Shown piece after piece: positions 12,044 through 21,919 of a stretch of DNA of 64,000 nucleotides. This DNA is from Corynebacterium appendicis CIP 107643 (GTDB taxonomy: Bacteria > Actinomycetota > Actinomycetes > Mycobacteriales > Mycobacteriaceae), in contig NZ_CP046976.1 in NCBI RefSeq assembly GCF_030408415.1, positions 1,302,001 through 1,366,000 of the forward strand, written 5' to 3'. The notes below the pieces were generated by a model. It did not search any database, was not told the DNA's origin, and saw only the letters and a list, made by a program, of their open reading frames with translations. The stretch's first letter is position 1. Each line of letters starts with the position of its first letter. Made by a program: the position numbers and the translations under genes.

Positions 12044-12798
12044 TTGCGCAATTCGTGGCTGAGTGCCTCGAGTTCCGCCCCGCCGGACATCTCGCGGGTG
12101 AGTTCGTCCAGCGTGACGTCGTCGCGTGAGGCGTTCAGTTCCTGGCGGCCGAGCTTCAGGATCGTGAAGTGGTCGCCCACCATGTATGCGTGGTGCGGAT
12201 TGTGGGTGACGAAGACGACAGCGACGCCGCGGTCGCGGGCCGAGGCGATGAATTTCAGCACCACGCCGGACTGCTTCACGCCCAGCGCGGCAGTGGGCTC
12301 GTCGAGCACCACGACGCGGGCGCCGAAGTAGACGGCGCGTGCAATGGCCACCACCTGGCGCTGGCCGCCGGAGAGATTGCCGATCTCCACATCGACATCG
12401 GGAATGTCGATGCCCATTTCCAGCAGCTGCTCCGAGCAAATCCGCTTCATCTCCGCCTGCTTGAGAATCCCGAAGGCCCCGGAGAGCTCCTGACCCAAGA
12501 AGAAATTTCGCCACACGCTAAGCTCGTCGACCACTGCCAGGCTCTGGTAGACAGTGGCAATCCCTGCGTCGATCGCGTCGCGGGGTGAGGAGAAGGTGGC
12601 GGGTGAGCCGTCGATAAGCAGCTCTCCGCTCGTCTGCCCGTGCAAACCCGCGAGAATCTTAATGAGCGTGGATTTGCCGGCGCCGTTGTCGCCGAGCACG
12701 CATGTGACCTCGCCCTCCTCGATGGCCAGATTCACTCCGCGGAGTGCGTCGAAGCTGCCGTAGGACTTGGTGATGTCCCGCAATTCAATGATGGCCAT
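12040..12798 (-). CDS. Sugar ABC transporter ATP-binding protein (CUT2, single-domain)
   Basis: A 252-residue ATPase with one nucleotide-binding domain, like FrcA-type proteins and unlike the two-domain RbsA/MglA. Visible motifs: Walker A GDNGAGKST (about 36-44), Q-loop region VYQSLAVVD, signature NLSGGQRQ, Walker B VVVLDEPTAAL, and the H-loop VFVTHN. It energises uptake through the adjacent permease and binding protein. It starts 3 bases after the permease stop. A copy of the 11-mer motif (12609-12619) encodes Leu-Ile-Asp. The sugar cannot be read from the sequence. Confidence 0.9.
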   Translation of the reverse strand: MAIIELRDITKSYGSFDALRGVNLAIEEGEVTCVLGDNGAGKSTLIKILAGLHGQTSGELLIDGSPATFSSPRDAIDAGIATVYQSLAVVDELSVWRNFFLGQELSGAFGILKQAEMKRICSEQLLEMGIDIPDVDVEIGNLSGGQRQVVAIARAVYFGARVVVLDEPTAALGVKQSGVVLKFIASARDRGVAVVFVTHNPHHAYMVGDHFTILKLGRQELNASRDDVTLDELTREMSGGAELEALSHELRN

Positions 12799-12801
12799 GG
12801 G

Positions 12802-13881
12802 CTACCTCCGCTTCGTGATGTTGGCGAATGACGTGTTGGTGAACACTGCGAACAGCAACATCGCGCCGAGGAAGAACTTGAACCAGTCGGGGTTCCACCC
12901 GGCGTACACGATGCCTTGGTTGGTCATGCCGAAGATCAGCGCGCCGATCATCGTGCCGACGGCGGTGCCGCGGCCGCCCTTCATCGCGCAACCGCCGATC
13001 ACGGCCGCGATGATGTACAGGAATTCGTTGCCCACGCCCTGACCGGCCTGGATCGAGTCGAAGGCGAACAGCGTGTGCATGCCCACGAACCAGGCGGCGA
13101 AACCGACCGTCATGAACAGTGCGACCTTCACGCGGCGCACGGGAACGCCCACGGCGCGTGCCGATTCTTCATCGCCGCCGACGGCCGTGATCCAGTTGCC
13201 GTATTTCGTGCGGAAGAGAATGAACGATGCCATGGCGACGAAAAGCAACCACCAGATGACCGTGACGCTGATGCGCACATTCCCGATGTGAAAGCTGCCG
13301 GCGAAGAAGGTCCGTGCCGACGGAAAGCCCTCCATGTCCGCGATCGTCGGCGTGGCCACCTGGCCGGTGACGAGCTTGGTCACCGCGAGGTTGAGGCCCT
13401 GCAGCATGAGGAAAGCCGCCAAGGTGATCAGGAAGCTGTCGATCCCTGTGCGGGAGACGAGAATGCCGTTCAGCGCGCCGATGCCGAGCGAGATGAGTAG
13501 TGCGAGTCCGGCTCCGACCCACGAGTTGAGGTGCAGGTTGTAGTTGAGCATCGTGGCCGCGAGTGCCGCTGTAGTGACGGCGACACCTGACGACAGGTCG
13601 AATTCACCGCCGATCATGAGCAGGCCGACGGCGAGAGCCACGATGCCGAGAGTGGAGCTCGCGTAGAGGATCGTCGCCATCGCCTCGAACGACCGGAAGG
13701 CCGGTGCGACCGCCATGAAGAGCGCGAGGATTGCGAGGAAGCCGAGCAAGCTGGCCAGCTCCGGGCGACGGATCAGCTTCGCCAGACCAGTGTGGGTGCG
13801 AAAACGATCATCGGGCGCGGTGTCCTGCGGTGAGACGTGTGCTGTCATGCCGTTATCTGGCGGTGGTGTTGCTGTGCTCAT
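12802..13881 (-). CDS. Sugar ABC transporter permease (CUT2 / RbsC-FrcC family)
   Basis: A 359-residue integral membrane protein with about ten hydrophobic segments typical of the BPD_transp_2 family. The conserved cytoplasmic loop contains NEFLYIIAAVIGGCAMKGGRGTA-like sequence near residue 295, where the ATPase docks. The ATG at 13881 overlaps the binding-protein stop as ATGA and is preferred to upstream in-frame starts, which would read through the upstream gene. A hydrophilic N-terminal tail of about 45 residues precedes the first transmembrane segment. Confidence 0.9.
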   Translation of the reverse strand: MSTATPPPDNGMTAHVSPQDTAPDDRFRTHTGLAKLIRRPELASLLGFLAILALFMAVAPAFRSFEAMATILYASSTLGIVALAVGLLMIGGEFDLSSGVAVTTAALAATMLNYNLHLNSWVGAGLALLISLGIGALNGILVSRTGIDSFLITLAAFLMLQGLNLAVTKLVTGQVATPTIADMEGFPSARTFFAGSFHIGNVRISVTVIWWLLFVAMASFILFRTKYGNWITAVGGDEESARAVGVPVRRVKVALFMTVGFAAWFVGMHTLFAFDSIQAGQGVGNEFLYIIAAVIGGCAMKGGRGTAVGTMIGALIFGMTNQGIVYAGWNPDWFKFFLGAMLLFAVFTNTSFANITKRR

Positions 13882-14876
13882 CGCAGCCCTGCCTTTGCCG
13901 CTTCGGCGACCTCGTCCACGTTGTTGCCGTCGACGAAGCTCGGACCAGTGAAGACTGGCTGGCCGCCGCCGAAGGTGCCGCCGTTGCGCTTGGCCACCCA
14001 CAGTGAGTCGACTGCGAGATACCCCTGCAGGTACGGCTGCTGGTCGACCGCCCACGCGACTCGGCCGTCGGCGATCGCGTCGACGAGCTCAGAGTTTGTG
14101 TCGAAGGTGACCACCTGGGCGTCAGAACCCGACTGCTTCACCGCTTCGGTGGCGCGCATGGCCACCGGGGCCTGCAGCGCGAAGACGGTGTCGAAGCTGG
14201 CGTCCTGACTGAGCTTCGAGCTGATCGTCGCCTGCACGGACGTCAAGTCTTGGCCGTTGACGTAGAGATGTTCCACTTCCCCGGTATCGAGGCCCTTCTT
14301 CACACCGTCGCACCGCGCTTCCTGCGAGGAGTTGCCCTGCTCGTGAATGACGCAGAGAACTTTCTTCTTCCCTTCCTCTTTGAGCCGCTCGCCCGCCGTT
14401 GTGCCGGCAATGGTCTCGTCCTGGCCGAAGAAGCCGCTGAGTCCGTACTTCGCGTATTCGTCCATGCCGGCGTTGAGGCCCACCGTCGGAATTCCTGCGT
14501 CGACGGCATTCTGCGCGGCAGGCCCGATGGCTTCCGCATTCGGCATGGTGACCGCGATGCCGTCGACTTTAGAATCCATCGCCGAGCGCACGAGGTTGGC
14601 CTGGTTCGGCGCCTGCGGATCGGAGGAATACCGCAACTCGATATTGTCCTTCTTGGCAGCGTCCTCTGCACCCTTGCGCACAAGGTCCCAATAGGTGTCG
14701 CCCGGTGCGCCGTGAGTGACCATCGCGACGACGTACCGCGGCGTGTCTACTCCTCCGGCGGTGCCGTCAGAGCCGTCGTTGCGCGGCGCCCCGCCGGTGG
14801 CCGAACATCCCGCAGCTGTCAGACCGACGACTGCGGTGATAGCCGCTGCCTTGAAAAGCTTTCCGATTCTTAACAC
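13878..14876 (-). CDS. Sugar-binding lipoprotein of a CUT2 ABC transporter
   Basis: A 332-residue periplasmic-binding protein of the ribose/galactose class (Peripla_BP_4). GTG at 14876 gives a signal peptide with basic residues, a hydrophobic core and lipobox LTAAGC, so Cys24 should be lipidated. Upstream codons in the open frame look non-coding. Conserved features include VAMVTHGAPGDTYWD, DGIAVTMPN, AGIPTVGLN and VVTFDTNSELV. It heads the binding protein-permease-ATPase operon. The ligand is unknown, and no catabolic enzyme or regulator lies beside it. The gap to PPK2 (14877-15018) shows no clear signal. Confidence 0.9.
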   Translation of the reverse strand: MLRIGKLFKAAAITAVVGLTAAGCSATGGAPRNDGSDGTAGGVDTPRYVVAMVTHGAPGDTYWDLVRKGAEDAAKKDNIELRYSSDPQAPNQANLVRSAMDSKVDGIAVTMPNAEAIGPAAQNAVDAGIPTVGLNAGMDEYAKYGLSGFFGQDETIAGTTAGERLKEEGKKKVLCVIHEQGNSSQEARCDGVKKGLDTGEVEHLYVNGQDLTSVQATISSKLSQDASFDTVFALQAPVAMRATEAVKQSGSDAQVVTFDTNSELVDAIADGRVAWAVDQQPYLQGYLAVDSLWVAKRNGGTFGGGQPVFTGPSFVDGNNVDEVAEAAKAGLR

Positions 14877-15018
14877 CCATACAGTGTGCCCCGTGTCGCG
14901 ACGGAAACCCGCATTCCAGAGCAGCTTGACCGATTCAGAAGCCTGCTTGCCACATGCGCAGCCTAGATATCGGGAAAGCCCGGCCCGATGGGCGCGACGC
15001 AGCCTGTGCTGTTCAGGC

Positions 15019-15867
15019 TCAGGATTCTTCGAGGCGCTTGAGTTCGACGTCGGGGTCGAAGTCAGCTTCCGGCCACTCCAGATCAAGCTCGCGGAGCGCC
15101 TTAAGCAGCAGGGTCTTGACCACAGTGCGGCAGTAATCCTTGTCGTCGGACGGCACGCAGTACCACGGCGCGACGTCGGTGGACGTGCGCGTCATGGCGA
15201 TCTCGTAGGCCTCCTGGAACTCATCCCACAACTTACGGTCGTCGATGTCGCCCGGGTTGTACTTCCAGTGCTTGTCCTCGCGCTCAATGCGCTTGCGCAG
15301 GTTCTCGCCCTGGAAATCCTTGGAGATGTGCGGCATGACCTTGATGATCTTGGTGCCGTTCGCCGCTGCTTCAGTTTCGAAGTCGACGATTGCCCCGTAG
15401 CGGCGTTCGATCTCCTCCGGTGGAGCCATCTCGCGGACGCGCTGCACTAAGACATCCTCATAGTGGGAGCGGTCGAAGACGCTCACCATGCCCGGCTCCG
15501 GCAGGTGGGGGGTGACGCGCCACAGGAAGTCGTGCTTCTTCTCTTCCTCGGTGGGTTTGCCGAAGGCCTTGATGTGCACGCCCTGCGGGTCGAGGAGGTC
15601 TCCCACAACGTGACGGATAATCCCGCCCTTGCCGGAGGTGTCCATCCCCTGCAGCACGAGCAGGATCGAGCCGGCGTTCTCGTTCCCGGCACGGCCGTTC
15701 GCGTACAGGCAGTCCTGCAGGTCTGCGATCTCGTCGTCGTACTTCTCGAAAGCGTCGTCGACGTCGTCTTCATCCACGCCCGGCGTGGACGCGGGGTCGG
15801 CATCGGCAAGAACGAAGTCCTCGTCGACGCGCAGCTTCTCCGCTTCCTTGATGGATACCTTCGCCAT
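15019..15867 (-). CDS. ppk2: Polyphosphate kinase 2 family protein
   Basis: A 282-residue PPK2-family kinase that transfers phosphate between polyphosphate and nucleotides. The Walker A-like LQGMDTSGKGG lies near residues 72-82 and the Walker B-like VFDRSHYEDVLV near 128-139; a basic lid region with LRKRIEREDKHWKY follows. The N-terminal ~50 residues are acidic. Length suits a single-domain PPK2. Whether it prefers NDP or NMP cannot be decided here. It lies 13 bases after nusB, suggesting cotranscription with efp-nusB. Confidence 0.9.
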   Translation of the reverse strand: MAKVSIKEAEKLRVDEDFVLADADPASTPGVDEDDVDDAFEKYDDEIADLQDCLYANGRAGNENAGSILLVLQGMDTSGKGGIIRHVVGDLLDPQGVHIKAFGKPTEEEKKHDFLWRVTPHLPEPGMVSVFDRSHYEDVLVQRVREMAPPEEIERRYGAIVDFETEAAANGTKIIKVMPHISKDFQGENLRKRIEREDKHWKYNPGDIDDRKLWDEFQEAYEIAMTRTSTDVAPWYCVPSDDKDYCRTVVKTLLLKALRELDLEWPEADFDPDVELKRLEES

Positions 15868-15881
15868 GGCTGGATGTGCTC

Positions 15882-16526
15882 CTACTTCTCGTCGGACGGC
15901 TCGGTTGCCTCGGGCGCTTCCGGCTCCGGGGGGAGCTCGACGACTGCGGTGCCGGAATTGAGCTCGGTCACCTCGGTGACCTCGGGCGCGACGATGTCGT
16001 CGGGCGCGCCGGCCTGCGTATCGGCCGGCTCCTCGTCGCCGTCGCTGTCGCCGCCGGTGTCTTCCCCGGTCACGATGTCGGGTGCATCAGCGGCGTCGGC
16101 CTGGATGATGTCGTCGAGAACTGCGTGGATGTACGGCGAGGCGTTGTCGCCGGCGTACTCGGTGGACATTTCCATGGCGTTGGCGATGGAGATCGGCGGT
16201 GCGACATCGTCGTTGTAGAGGATCTCCCACGTGGCTACGCGCAGGATCGCGCGATCCACTGCGGGAATGCGGTGCAGTTCCCAATTCTCCGACAGGAACC
16301 GCTCGATCGAATCGTCGATCTCGTCGAGGCTCTCCGCCGCGCCCGCAATGATCTCGCGGGTGTAGTCGGCGATCGGCGCAACAGCATTGGCCGGGTCTTT
16401 GGCCAGCGCGGCACGGTCCTCGACAATGCCGACGGGATCGAGGTCGCGGGTTTCCGCCTCGAAGAGAATATCTACTGCGCGGCGGCGCGCCCGGTAGCGC
16501 GCACCATGGCGTTTGTAATCAGGCAT
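15882..16526 (-). CDS. nusB: Transcription antitermination protein NusB with acidic C-terminal extension
   Basis: A 214-residue protein. Residues 1-140 are the helical NusB domain: a basic start ([22 protein letters not shown]) that contacts boxA RNA, and [18 protein letters not shown], the family hallmark. NusB with S10 (NusE) binds rRNA leader boxA to promote antitermination. The last ~75 residues are low-complexity and acidic (Asp, Glu, Pro, Ala, Thr), roughly half again the usual length; such tails occur in corynebacterial NusB. It follows efp after 117 bases that contain a probable terminator. Confidence 0.95.
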   Translation of the reverse strand: MPDYKRHGARYRARRRAVDILFEAETRDLDPVGIVEDRAALAKDPANAVAPIADYTREIIAGAAESLDEIDDSIERFLSENWELHRIPAVDRAILRVATWEILYNDDVAPPISIANAMEMSTEYAGDNASPYIHAVLDDIIQADAADAPDIVTGEDTGGDSDGDEEPADTQAGAPDDIVAPEVTEVTELNSGTAVVELPPEPEAPEATEPSDEK

Positions 16527-16561
16527 GTTCGCAAAAGAAGAATCGGGTAAACGGAAAATGA

Positions 16562-16585
16562 GGTGGACCCGGGGCCGAGTCCACC
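16562..16585 (-). terminator. Hairpin downstream of efp
   Basis: Perfect 7-bp arms GGTGGAC (16562-16568) and GTCCACC (16579-16585) flank a 10-base loop in the gap between efp and nusB. On the transcribed strand TCATTTTCC follows, a weak U-rich tail. It may be a partial terminator reducing nusB readthrough. Confidence 0.45.
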
Positions 16586-16643
16586 ACAGTGGGAACGCTT
16601 GTCGACGTCCCCGACGGGGCGCGAGGCCCGAATGGTCGTGTTC

Positions 16644-17207
16644 TTAGTTGTTCACGCGGGAGAGGTACTCGCCGGTGCGGGTGTCCACCTTGAGAACGTT
16701 GCCGGTCTCGATGAACAACGGGACCTGGATCTCAGCGCCGGTCTCCAGCTCGGCCGGCTTGGTGCCACCGGAGGAACGGTCGCCCTGCAGGCCCGGGTCG
16801 GTGTGGGCGACCTTGAGGTCGACGGAGATCGGCAGCTCGGCGAAAAGAGCCTCGCCATCGTGGAAGGAGACCTGGACGCGCATGTTCTCCAGCAGGAACT
16901 GTGCGGCGTTGCCGAACTTGTCGGCGCTCAGCTCGTACTGATCGAAGGTCTTGTCGTCCATGACGATGTAGTTGGTTCCGTCGTTGTACAGGTAGGTCAT
17001 GTCGCGGCGGTCCACCGTCGCAGTCTCGACCTTCACACCGGCGTTCCACGTCTTGTCAACAGTCTTGCCGGAGACGACGTCCTTGAGCTTCGTGCGGACG
17101 AACGCGGGGCCCTTGCCCGGCTTGACGTGCTGGAACTCAATGATCTGCTGCAGCTTGCCGTCAACCTTGAGCACAAGGCCGTTCTTGAAATCAGCGGTCG
17201 TTGCCAC
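16644..17207 (-). CDS. efp: Elongation factor P
   Basis: A 187-residue three-domain translation factor that relieves ribosome stalling at polyproline. The acceptor loop reads [11 protein letters not shown] with Lys32 at the tip position; I see no EpmA/EpmB-type modification genes in the window. Domain II ([11 protein letters not shown]) and the C-terminal OB domain with the signature [16 protein letters not shown] are intact. The start is GTG at 17207 with GGGAG 7 bases upstream. pepQ lies 96 bases upstream, the usual actinobacterial aroQ-pepQ-efp-nusB order. Confidence 0.97.
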   Translation of the reverse strand: MATTADFKNGLVLKVDGKLQQIIEFQHVKPGKGPAFVRTKLKDVVSGKTVDKTWNAGVKVETATVDRRDMTYLYNDGTNYIVMDDKTFDQYELSADKFGNAAQFLLENMRVQVSFHDGEALFAELPISVDLKVAHTDPGLQGDRSSGGTKPAELETGAEIQVPLFIETGNVLKVDTRTGEYLSRVNN

Positions 17208-17303
17208 GATATTCTCCCTTAATTCGGCTCGGTGGGTGATTCAAACATGGCTATGCTACACCACCTGCCACCGTCGATTACGTCGGATTGGATGCAGCCC
17301 CGT

Positions 17304-18395
17304 TTACAGAACCGTCAGTTCCTTCGGCGCCGGGGTGATCACCTTCGGGGCGCCGGAGGTGATGATCAAGGTGTCCTCGATGCGGACCCCGCCTTTGCCG
17401 GGCACGTAAATGCCGGGCTCGATGGTGAGCGTCATGTTCTCCTCGAGCACACCCTTACCGCGGGTGGACGCCGCCGGCCCCTCGTGCACGTCCAGGCCGA
17501 TGCCGTGGCCGGTGGAGTGCACGAAGTATTCGCCGTACCCGGCCTTGTCAATGATCTCGCGGCACGCCTTATCGACGTCGACGAGTGCGCGGCCCGGCGT
17601 CGCCGCCGCCACACCGGCTTTCTGCGCCTCCAGGACGATCTCGTAGATTTCGCGGTTGAACTCTGTCGGCTCGCCGATGCAAAACGTGCGCGTCATGTCC
17701 GAGTTGAAACCGAGGTAGTGTGCGCCGAAATCGATGGTGACCAGGTCGCCGTCAGTCAGCTCGCGGTCGCCGGCCGCGTAGTGCGGCAGCGCCGAATTCG
17801 GCCCCGACGCGACGATGGTGTCGAAGCTGACGCGCTCGGAACCGAGCAGACGCATCCGGTACTCCAGATCAGCGGCGACCTGTTTCTCGGTCCTGCCGGC
17901 GCGCAGCTGCCCGGCGTCGATAAGCTCGCGCAGCGCTGTCACCGCAATGTCCGCTGCTTCCTCGAGTCGACGAAGCTCAAAATTGTCTTTGGTGAGACGG
18001 ATCTGCTCGATCACGCCCTTGACGGGAACGAGTGTGACAGAATCCGGGGTGGCTTTGTCGAGGCTTTCCAGCTCATCGACCGTGGTCCTCGTCGGGTCGA
18101 AGCCGACACGCCAGCCCTCGGGCACCTCGGCCAAGACTGCGGCGCCCGCGTCGCGCTGGATCATCGCCTCAATATCCGGGACTTCCTCGGCGATCTGCGT
18201 GGTGTACCGGCCGTCGGTGGCGATCGACGCGGAGAGGTCCTTGTTCATCAACAATGCGCTGTTGGATCCGGTGAAGCCGGAGAAATACCGGACATTTGTC
18301 GGGTCGGTGATGACGAACGAGTCGATCCGCTGCGCCGCCAGCTTCGCTGAAAGCTTGCGGCGGCGGGTCAGAAAACGGGAATCGGCGAAAACCAT
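17304..18395 (-). CDS. pepQ: M24-family aminopeptidase / Xaa-Pro dipeptidase
   Basis: A 363-residue creatinase-fold metallopeptidase. An N-terminal creatinase domain (residues 1-130) precedes the pita-bread catalytic domain. The dinuclear metal ligands are visible as the two Asp in IDFGAHYLGFNSDMTRTF, the His in HSTGHGIGLDVHEGP, and the Glu residues in LTIEPGIY and GGVRIEDTL. It is expected to release N-terminal residues next to proline in the cytoplasm. ATG at 18395 lies 2 bases after aroQ, with GAGGAGGG inside the aroQ end. It contains one exact 11-mer motif (17915-17925) and one variant near 17565. Confidence 0.92.
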   Translation of the reverse strand: MVFADSRFLTRRRKLSAKLAAQRIDSFVITDPTNVRYFSGFTGSNSALLMNKDLSASIATDGRYTTQIAEEVPDIEAMIQRDAGAAVLAEVPEGWRVGFDPTRTTVDELESLDKATPDSVTLVPVKGVIEQIRLTKDNFELRRLEEAADIAVTALRELIDAGQLRAGRTEKQVAADLEYRMRLLGSERVSFDTIVASGPNSALPHYAAGDRELTDGDLVTIDFGAHYLGFNSDMTRTFCIGEPTEFNREIYEIVLEAQKAGVAAATPGRALVDVDKACREIIDKAGYGEYFVHSTGHGIGLDVHEGPAASTRGKGVLEENMTLTIEPGIYVPGKGGVRIEDTLIITSGAPKVITPAPKELTVL

Positions 18396-18397
18396 GG

Positions 18398-18835
18398 TTA
18401 CACGTCCCTCCTCAGGAAGTAGTCGAGCGCCATCTCGTAGCCGTCCGTGCCCAGGCCGGCGATGACACCAGTGGCGATCGGCGACAGGTACGAGTGGTGG
18501 CGGAACGGTTCGCGCGCGTGCACGTTCGAGATGTGCACCTCGATGAACCCCGGCGTGCCCTGCAGCTCCACCAGTGCGTCGCGCAGCGCCACGGAGGTGT
18601 GCGTGAATCCGCCCGGGTTGATGATCACGGGCCAGGAGTTATCCGCGGCCTCGTGCACGGCGTCGATAAGCTCGCCCTCGTGGTTGGACTGCAGGAACGC
18701 GATGTCCGCCCCTGCTTCCTCGGCGCGCTCGCGCAGGCGTTGCTCGATGTCGGCCAGCGTCGTGGTGCCGTACACGTCCGGCTGCCGCTTGCCCAACCTA
18801 TTCAAGTTGGGGCCGTTGAGTACCAGGATCTTCAC
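18398..18835 (-). CDS. aroQ: 3-dehydroquinate dehydratase, type II
   Basis: A 145-residue type II dehydroquinase converting 3-dehydroquinate to 3-dehydroshikimate, full length for this dodecameric family. GTG at 18835 gives the canonical start (V/M)[14 protein letters not shown]; longer in-frame readings add residues absent from homologues. The catalytic Tyr/Arg region RQPDVYG, the [17 protein letters not shown] segment and [18 protein letters not shown] are present. It lies 34 bases after aroB and 2 bases before pepQ. The 11-mer motif (18661-18671) encodes Leu-Ile-Asp. Confidence 0.96.
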   Translation of the reverse strand: MKILVLNGPNLNRLGKRQPDVYGTTTLADIEQRLRERAEEAGADIAFLQSNHEGELIDAVHEAADNSWPVIINPGGFTHTSVALRDALVELQGTPGFIEVHISNVHAREPFRHHSYLSPIATGVIAGLGTDGYEMALDYFLRRDV

Positions 18836-18869
18836 GGTGGCCTCCTCGCCGGGGTGTGTCAGTTGTGCA

Positions 18870-19931
18870 TCACGATGAAAGTTCAGTGTACGCCGTGCGC
18901 AGCTCCTCGATGTCCGCATCCTCGATCCGGGTGGTGCTGCCGATACCGTCGAGGACGACGAAACGAATCTGGCCGTTGCGGTTCTTCTTGTCGTGCGTCA
19001 TACCCTCGTAGAGGTCGTCGAACGCCCCTGGCTCATACGTGGTCGGAAGGCCCACGGCCTCGAGGATTTCGCGGTGCAGCTCGACGACGTCGTCGCTGAT
19101 GAGGCCGCGGTTGCGCGCGAGAATGGCGACGAACATCATGCCGACGGCGATGGCGTTACCGTGGCGCCAGCGGTAGTCCTCGCGCTTCTCGATCGCGTGG
19201 CCGAGCGTGTGCCCGTAGTTGAGAATCTCGCGCAGCGAGGATTCCTTCAGGTCCTGCGCCACGACCGAGCCCTTCACGGCGACGGAACGCTCGATGAGCT
19301 CGGCAATCTTATCGGTGGGCACGCTGCCGCCCTCGCGGTAGATGTCGAGGATGATCGGGTCGGCGATGAAACCGGTCTTGATGATTTCGGCGGACCCTGA
19401 AACGAACTCTGCGCCCGGCAGAGTCTCCAGGCGGTCGAGGTCGATGAACACGGAATCCGGCTCGTGGAACGAGCCGACGAGGTTCTTGCCCGCGGCTGTG
19501 TTGATGCCGGTCTTGCCACCGACTGCTGCATCGACCATGGCCAGCAGCGTCGTCGGCACCTGCACGACTTTGATGCCGCGCATCCACGTCGCGGCGATGA
19601 AGCCGGCGAGGTCGGTCGTGGCTCCCCCGCCGAGGCCGACGACGACGTCCTGGCGGGAGAAATTCTTCTCACCCAGGGTGTCCCACAGAGATCCAGCGAC
19701 GGCGAGCGACTTGCCGTCCTCCGCGTCCGGGATCGGGGCTAGTGTGACGCTGATGCCGGAGTCCTCCAGCCGTGTCTGCAGCGCTTCGGCCGCTGCGGTG
19801 AGCGGTTCCTGGTGCACGATCAACGCCTGGCGGGCACCGCTGTCAGCGATGCGCTGCGCCACAAACTCGTCGAGGCCGTGGTCGATGTGGACGGTGTACG
19901 GGGACGGTCCTGCGACCTTGATCTCGGCCAT
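18870..19931 (-). CDS. aroB: 3-dehydroquinate synthase
   Basis: A 353-residue NAD- and metal-dependent enzyme that cyclises DAHP to 3-dehydroquinate. Seen are the NAD-binding [20 protein letters not shown] (about residues 93-112), the [19 protein letters not shown] phosphate-binding stretch, and the metal-binding His residues in [12 protein letters not shown] and [11 protein letters not shown]. Length is typical. It lies 85 bases downstream of aroK and upstream of aroQ, so aroC-aroK-aroB-aroQ form one shikimate operon on the minus strand. Confidence 0.97.
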   Translation of the reverse strand: MAEIKVAGPSPYTVHIDHGLDEFVAQRIADSGARQALIVHQEPLTAAAEALQTRLEDSGISVTLAPIPDAEDGKSLAVAGSLWDTLGEKNFSRQDVVVGLGGGATTDLAGFIAATWMRGIKVVQVPTTLLAMVDAAVGGKTGINTAAGKNLVGSFHEPDSVFIDLDRLETLPGAEFVSGSAEIIKTGFIADPIILDIYREGGSVPTDKIAELIERSVAVKGSVVAQDLKESSLREILNYGHTLGHAIEKREDYRWRHGNAIAVGMMFVAILARNRGLISDDVVELHREILEAVGLPTTYEPGAFDDLYEGMTHDKKNRNGQIRFVVLDGIGSTTRIEDADIEELRTAYTELSS

Positions 19932-20016
19932 GGTGGGCGTTCTCCTTGAAGTTGTGCGGGGTCTGCCTCCCCCGCTGATGTTCGGCGTGTCCGCGCTGGG
20001 GTTGTGCGTGTGTCTT

Positions 20017-20694
20017 CTAGCGCGAATCGATGAGCGCGAGGATTTCTGCGACGAGACGCTGCGGCGGACGCGAATCGGTGCGGACGCGGTGCATGGCGAC
20101 CTCTCGGTAGTACGGCTCGCGGGATTCCAACAGGGCGCGGTAGTGCGCTTCCGGGTCGTCGGACATCAGCACCGGACGGGAGTTATTGCCCGAAGTGCGG
20201 CGCACGCCTTCTTCGACAGACACGTCGATCCAGACGACATTGTGGGCCTGGAGCAGCTTGCGGGTCGATTCAGTCAGCACTGCCCCGCCGCCGAGGCTGA
20301 CCACGCCGCCAGATGCCAGCGAACGCGCGACGTACTCGGTCTCGACTTCACGGAAGCGCTCCTCGCCGAGCTCGATGAAGACCTCGCCGGTGGGCTTGCC
20401 TTCGCCCTTGGCGATCAGCTCGTCGGAGTCCACCAGTGGAAGGTTCATCGCACGGGCGAGGCGGCGACCGATGGTGGATTTTCCTGCACCCGGCGGGCCA
20501 ACGAGCACAACGCGCGGCGAACCGTGCACCACGGGCTCGTCCGGCGCGCCGAATGCCGCCGCATCACCGTGGGCACCGACGGGTTCGCCGGCGCCGGGCA
20601 GGACCTGGCCGTGCTGGTGCTCGCCCGGGCCCGGGGTGCCGGACGTAGCCGGAAAACGCGCTGAGCGCTGCGGCTTGGCAACAGGGTTAGTCAT
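20017..20694 (-). CDS. aroK: Shikimate kinase
   Basis: A 225-residue shikimate kinase, longer than the usual ~170 because of an N-terminal extension of about 55 residues rich in Pro, Gly and His that is probably disordered. The P-loop [16 protein letters not shown] follows it, then the shikimate-binding [17 protein letters not shown] and the RPVL lid region. ATG at 20694 has GAGGAA 6 bases upstream; ATG at 20700 is also possible but badly spaced. The start overlaps the end of aroC by 8 bases. The open frame beyond 20700 is a shadow of aroC. Confidence 0.93.
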   Translation of the reverse strand: MTNPVAKPQRSARFPATSGTPGPGEHQHGQVLPGAGEPVGAHGDAAAFGAPDEPVVHGSPRVVLVGPPGAGKSTIGRRLARAMNLPLVDSDELIAKGEGKPTGEVFIELGEERFREVETEYVARSLASGGVVSLGGGAVLTESTRKLLQAHNVVWIDVSVEEGVRRTSGNNSRPVLMSDDPEAHYRALLESREPYYREVAMHRVRTDSRPPQRLVAEILALIDSR

Positions 20695-21907
20695 TGTCAT
20701 TTCCTCCGAATGCGAGACGCTCAGACACGTACTGCTTATACGCTTCGACATTTCGTTTCGTTTCCTCGACGCTGTCGCCGCCGAATTTCTCCAGCGTCGC
20801 GCGCGCCAGCACGAGCGCCACCATGGCCTCGGCAACCACGCCGGCGGCGGGCACTGCGCAGACGTCGGACCGTTGGTGGATGGCGGTGGCCTTCTCGCCG
20901 GTGGCCATGTCGAGGGTTTGCAGCGCACGCGGGACGGTGGAGATCGGCTTCATCGCCGCGCGCACGCGCAGTTGTTCGCCGTTAGTCATACCGCCCTCGA
21001 GGCCACCCGCGCGGTTGGTGGCGCGGTGGACACCGCTTTCGTCGCGGAGGATTTCGTCGTGGGCTTCGGAGCCGCGGCGGCGCGCTTCCTCGAAACCGTC
21101 GCCGACCTCGACGCCCTTGATCGCCTGGATGCTCATGAGGGCCGCGGCGAGCTGCGCGTCGAGGCGGGTCTCGCCTGACACATGGGAGCCAAGACCGATC
21201 GGCAACCCCTCGACAATGACCTCGACGATGCCGCCGAGAGTGTCACCTTGCTTCTTGGCGGCTTCGATCTCGGAGATCATCGACCCTTCGGCATCCTTGC
21301 CGTAGGCGCGCACCGGCGATTCGTCGATCGCGTCGATATCGCTGAACTGCGGCGAGGGGCCGTCGTAGGGATCGGACGCGCCGATGGAGATGACGTGCGA
21401 GTACACCTCCACGCCGAGGACCTCGCGAAGGAAGGAACGCGCGAGCGTCGCAGCCGCCACGCGGGAGGCGGTTTCGCGCGCCGACGACCGCTCCAGCACC
21501 GGACGAGCCGCGTCGAAGCCGTACTTGACCATGCCGGAGAAATCCGCGTGGCCCGGGCGCGGGCGCGTCAACGCCGCACCGCGACCTGAATTCATCGCTT
21601 TGGCGACCTCGGGATCGTCGTAGTCGAGAGCGTCCGGCGACATGATCGTCGTCCACTTCGGCCACTCGGTGTTGCCGATCATGATCGCGATCGGGCTGCC
21701 TATGGTCTTGCCGTGCACCACGCCGGAGAGCAGCGTCAGTTCGTCCTGCTCGAATTTCATGCGCGCGCCCCGGCCGTAGCCGAGACGGCGGCGTGCGAGC
21801 TGGTGGCCGATCTCTTCAACGGAGACAGTGACCCCAGCCGGCATATTCTCGACCAGGGCGACAAGCGCCTGACCGTGGGATTCACCTGCGGTAGTCCAAC
21901 GAAGCAT
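20687..21907 (-). CDS. aroC: Chorismate synthase
   Basis: A 406-residue FMN-dependent enzyme converting EPSP to chorismate. All family signatures are visible: [19 protein letters not shown] at the N terminus, [12 protein letters not shown], the central [15 protein letters not shown] and [17 protein letters not shown], and the C-terminal [15 protein letters not shown]. Length is normal. It is the first of aroC-aroK-aroB-aroQ and starts 12 bases after the prepilin-peptidase-like gene. Nothing is missing. Confidence 0.98.
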   Translation of the reverse strand: MLRWTTAGESHGQALVALVENMPAGVTVSVEEIGHQLARRRLGYGRGARMKFEQDELTLLSGVVHGKTIGSPIAIMIGNTEWPKWTTIMSPDALDYDDPEVAKAMNSGRGAALTRPRPGHADFSGMVKYGFDAARPVLERSSARETASRVAAATLARSFLREVLGVEVYSHVISIGASDPYDGPSPQFSDIDAIDESPVRAYGKDAEGSMISEIEAAKKQGDTLGGIVEVIVEGLPIGLGSHVSGETRLDAQLAAALMSIQAIKGVEVGDGFEEARRRGSEAHDEILRDESGVHRATNRAGGLEGGMTNGEQLRVRAAMKPISTVPRALQTLDMATGEKATAIHQRSDVCAVPAAGVVAEAMVALVLARATLEKFGGDSVEETKRNVEAYKQYVSERLAFGGNDND

Positions 21908-21919
21908 GGAGGCATTGTC

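Noticed and set aside
18836..18919. Longer aroQ start
   Set aside because: The family starts at [11 protein letters not shown], given by GTG at 18835; the upstream part is unlike any homologue.
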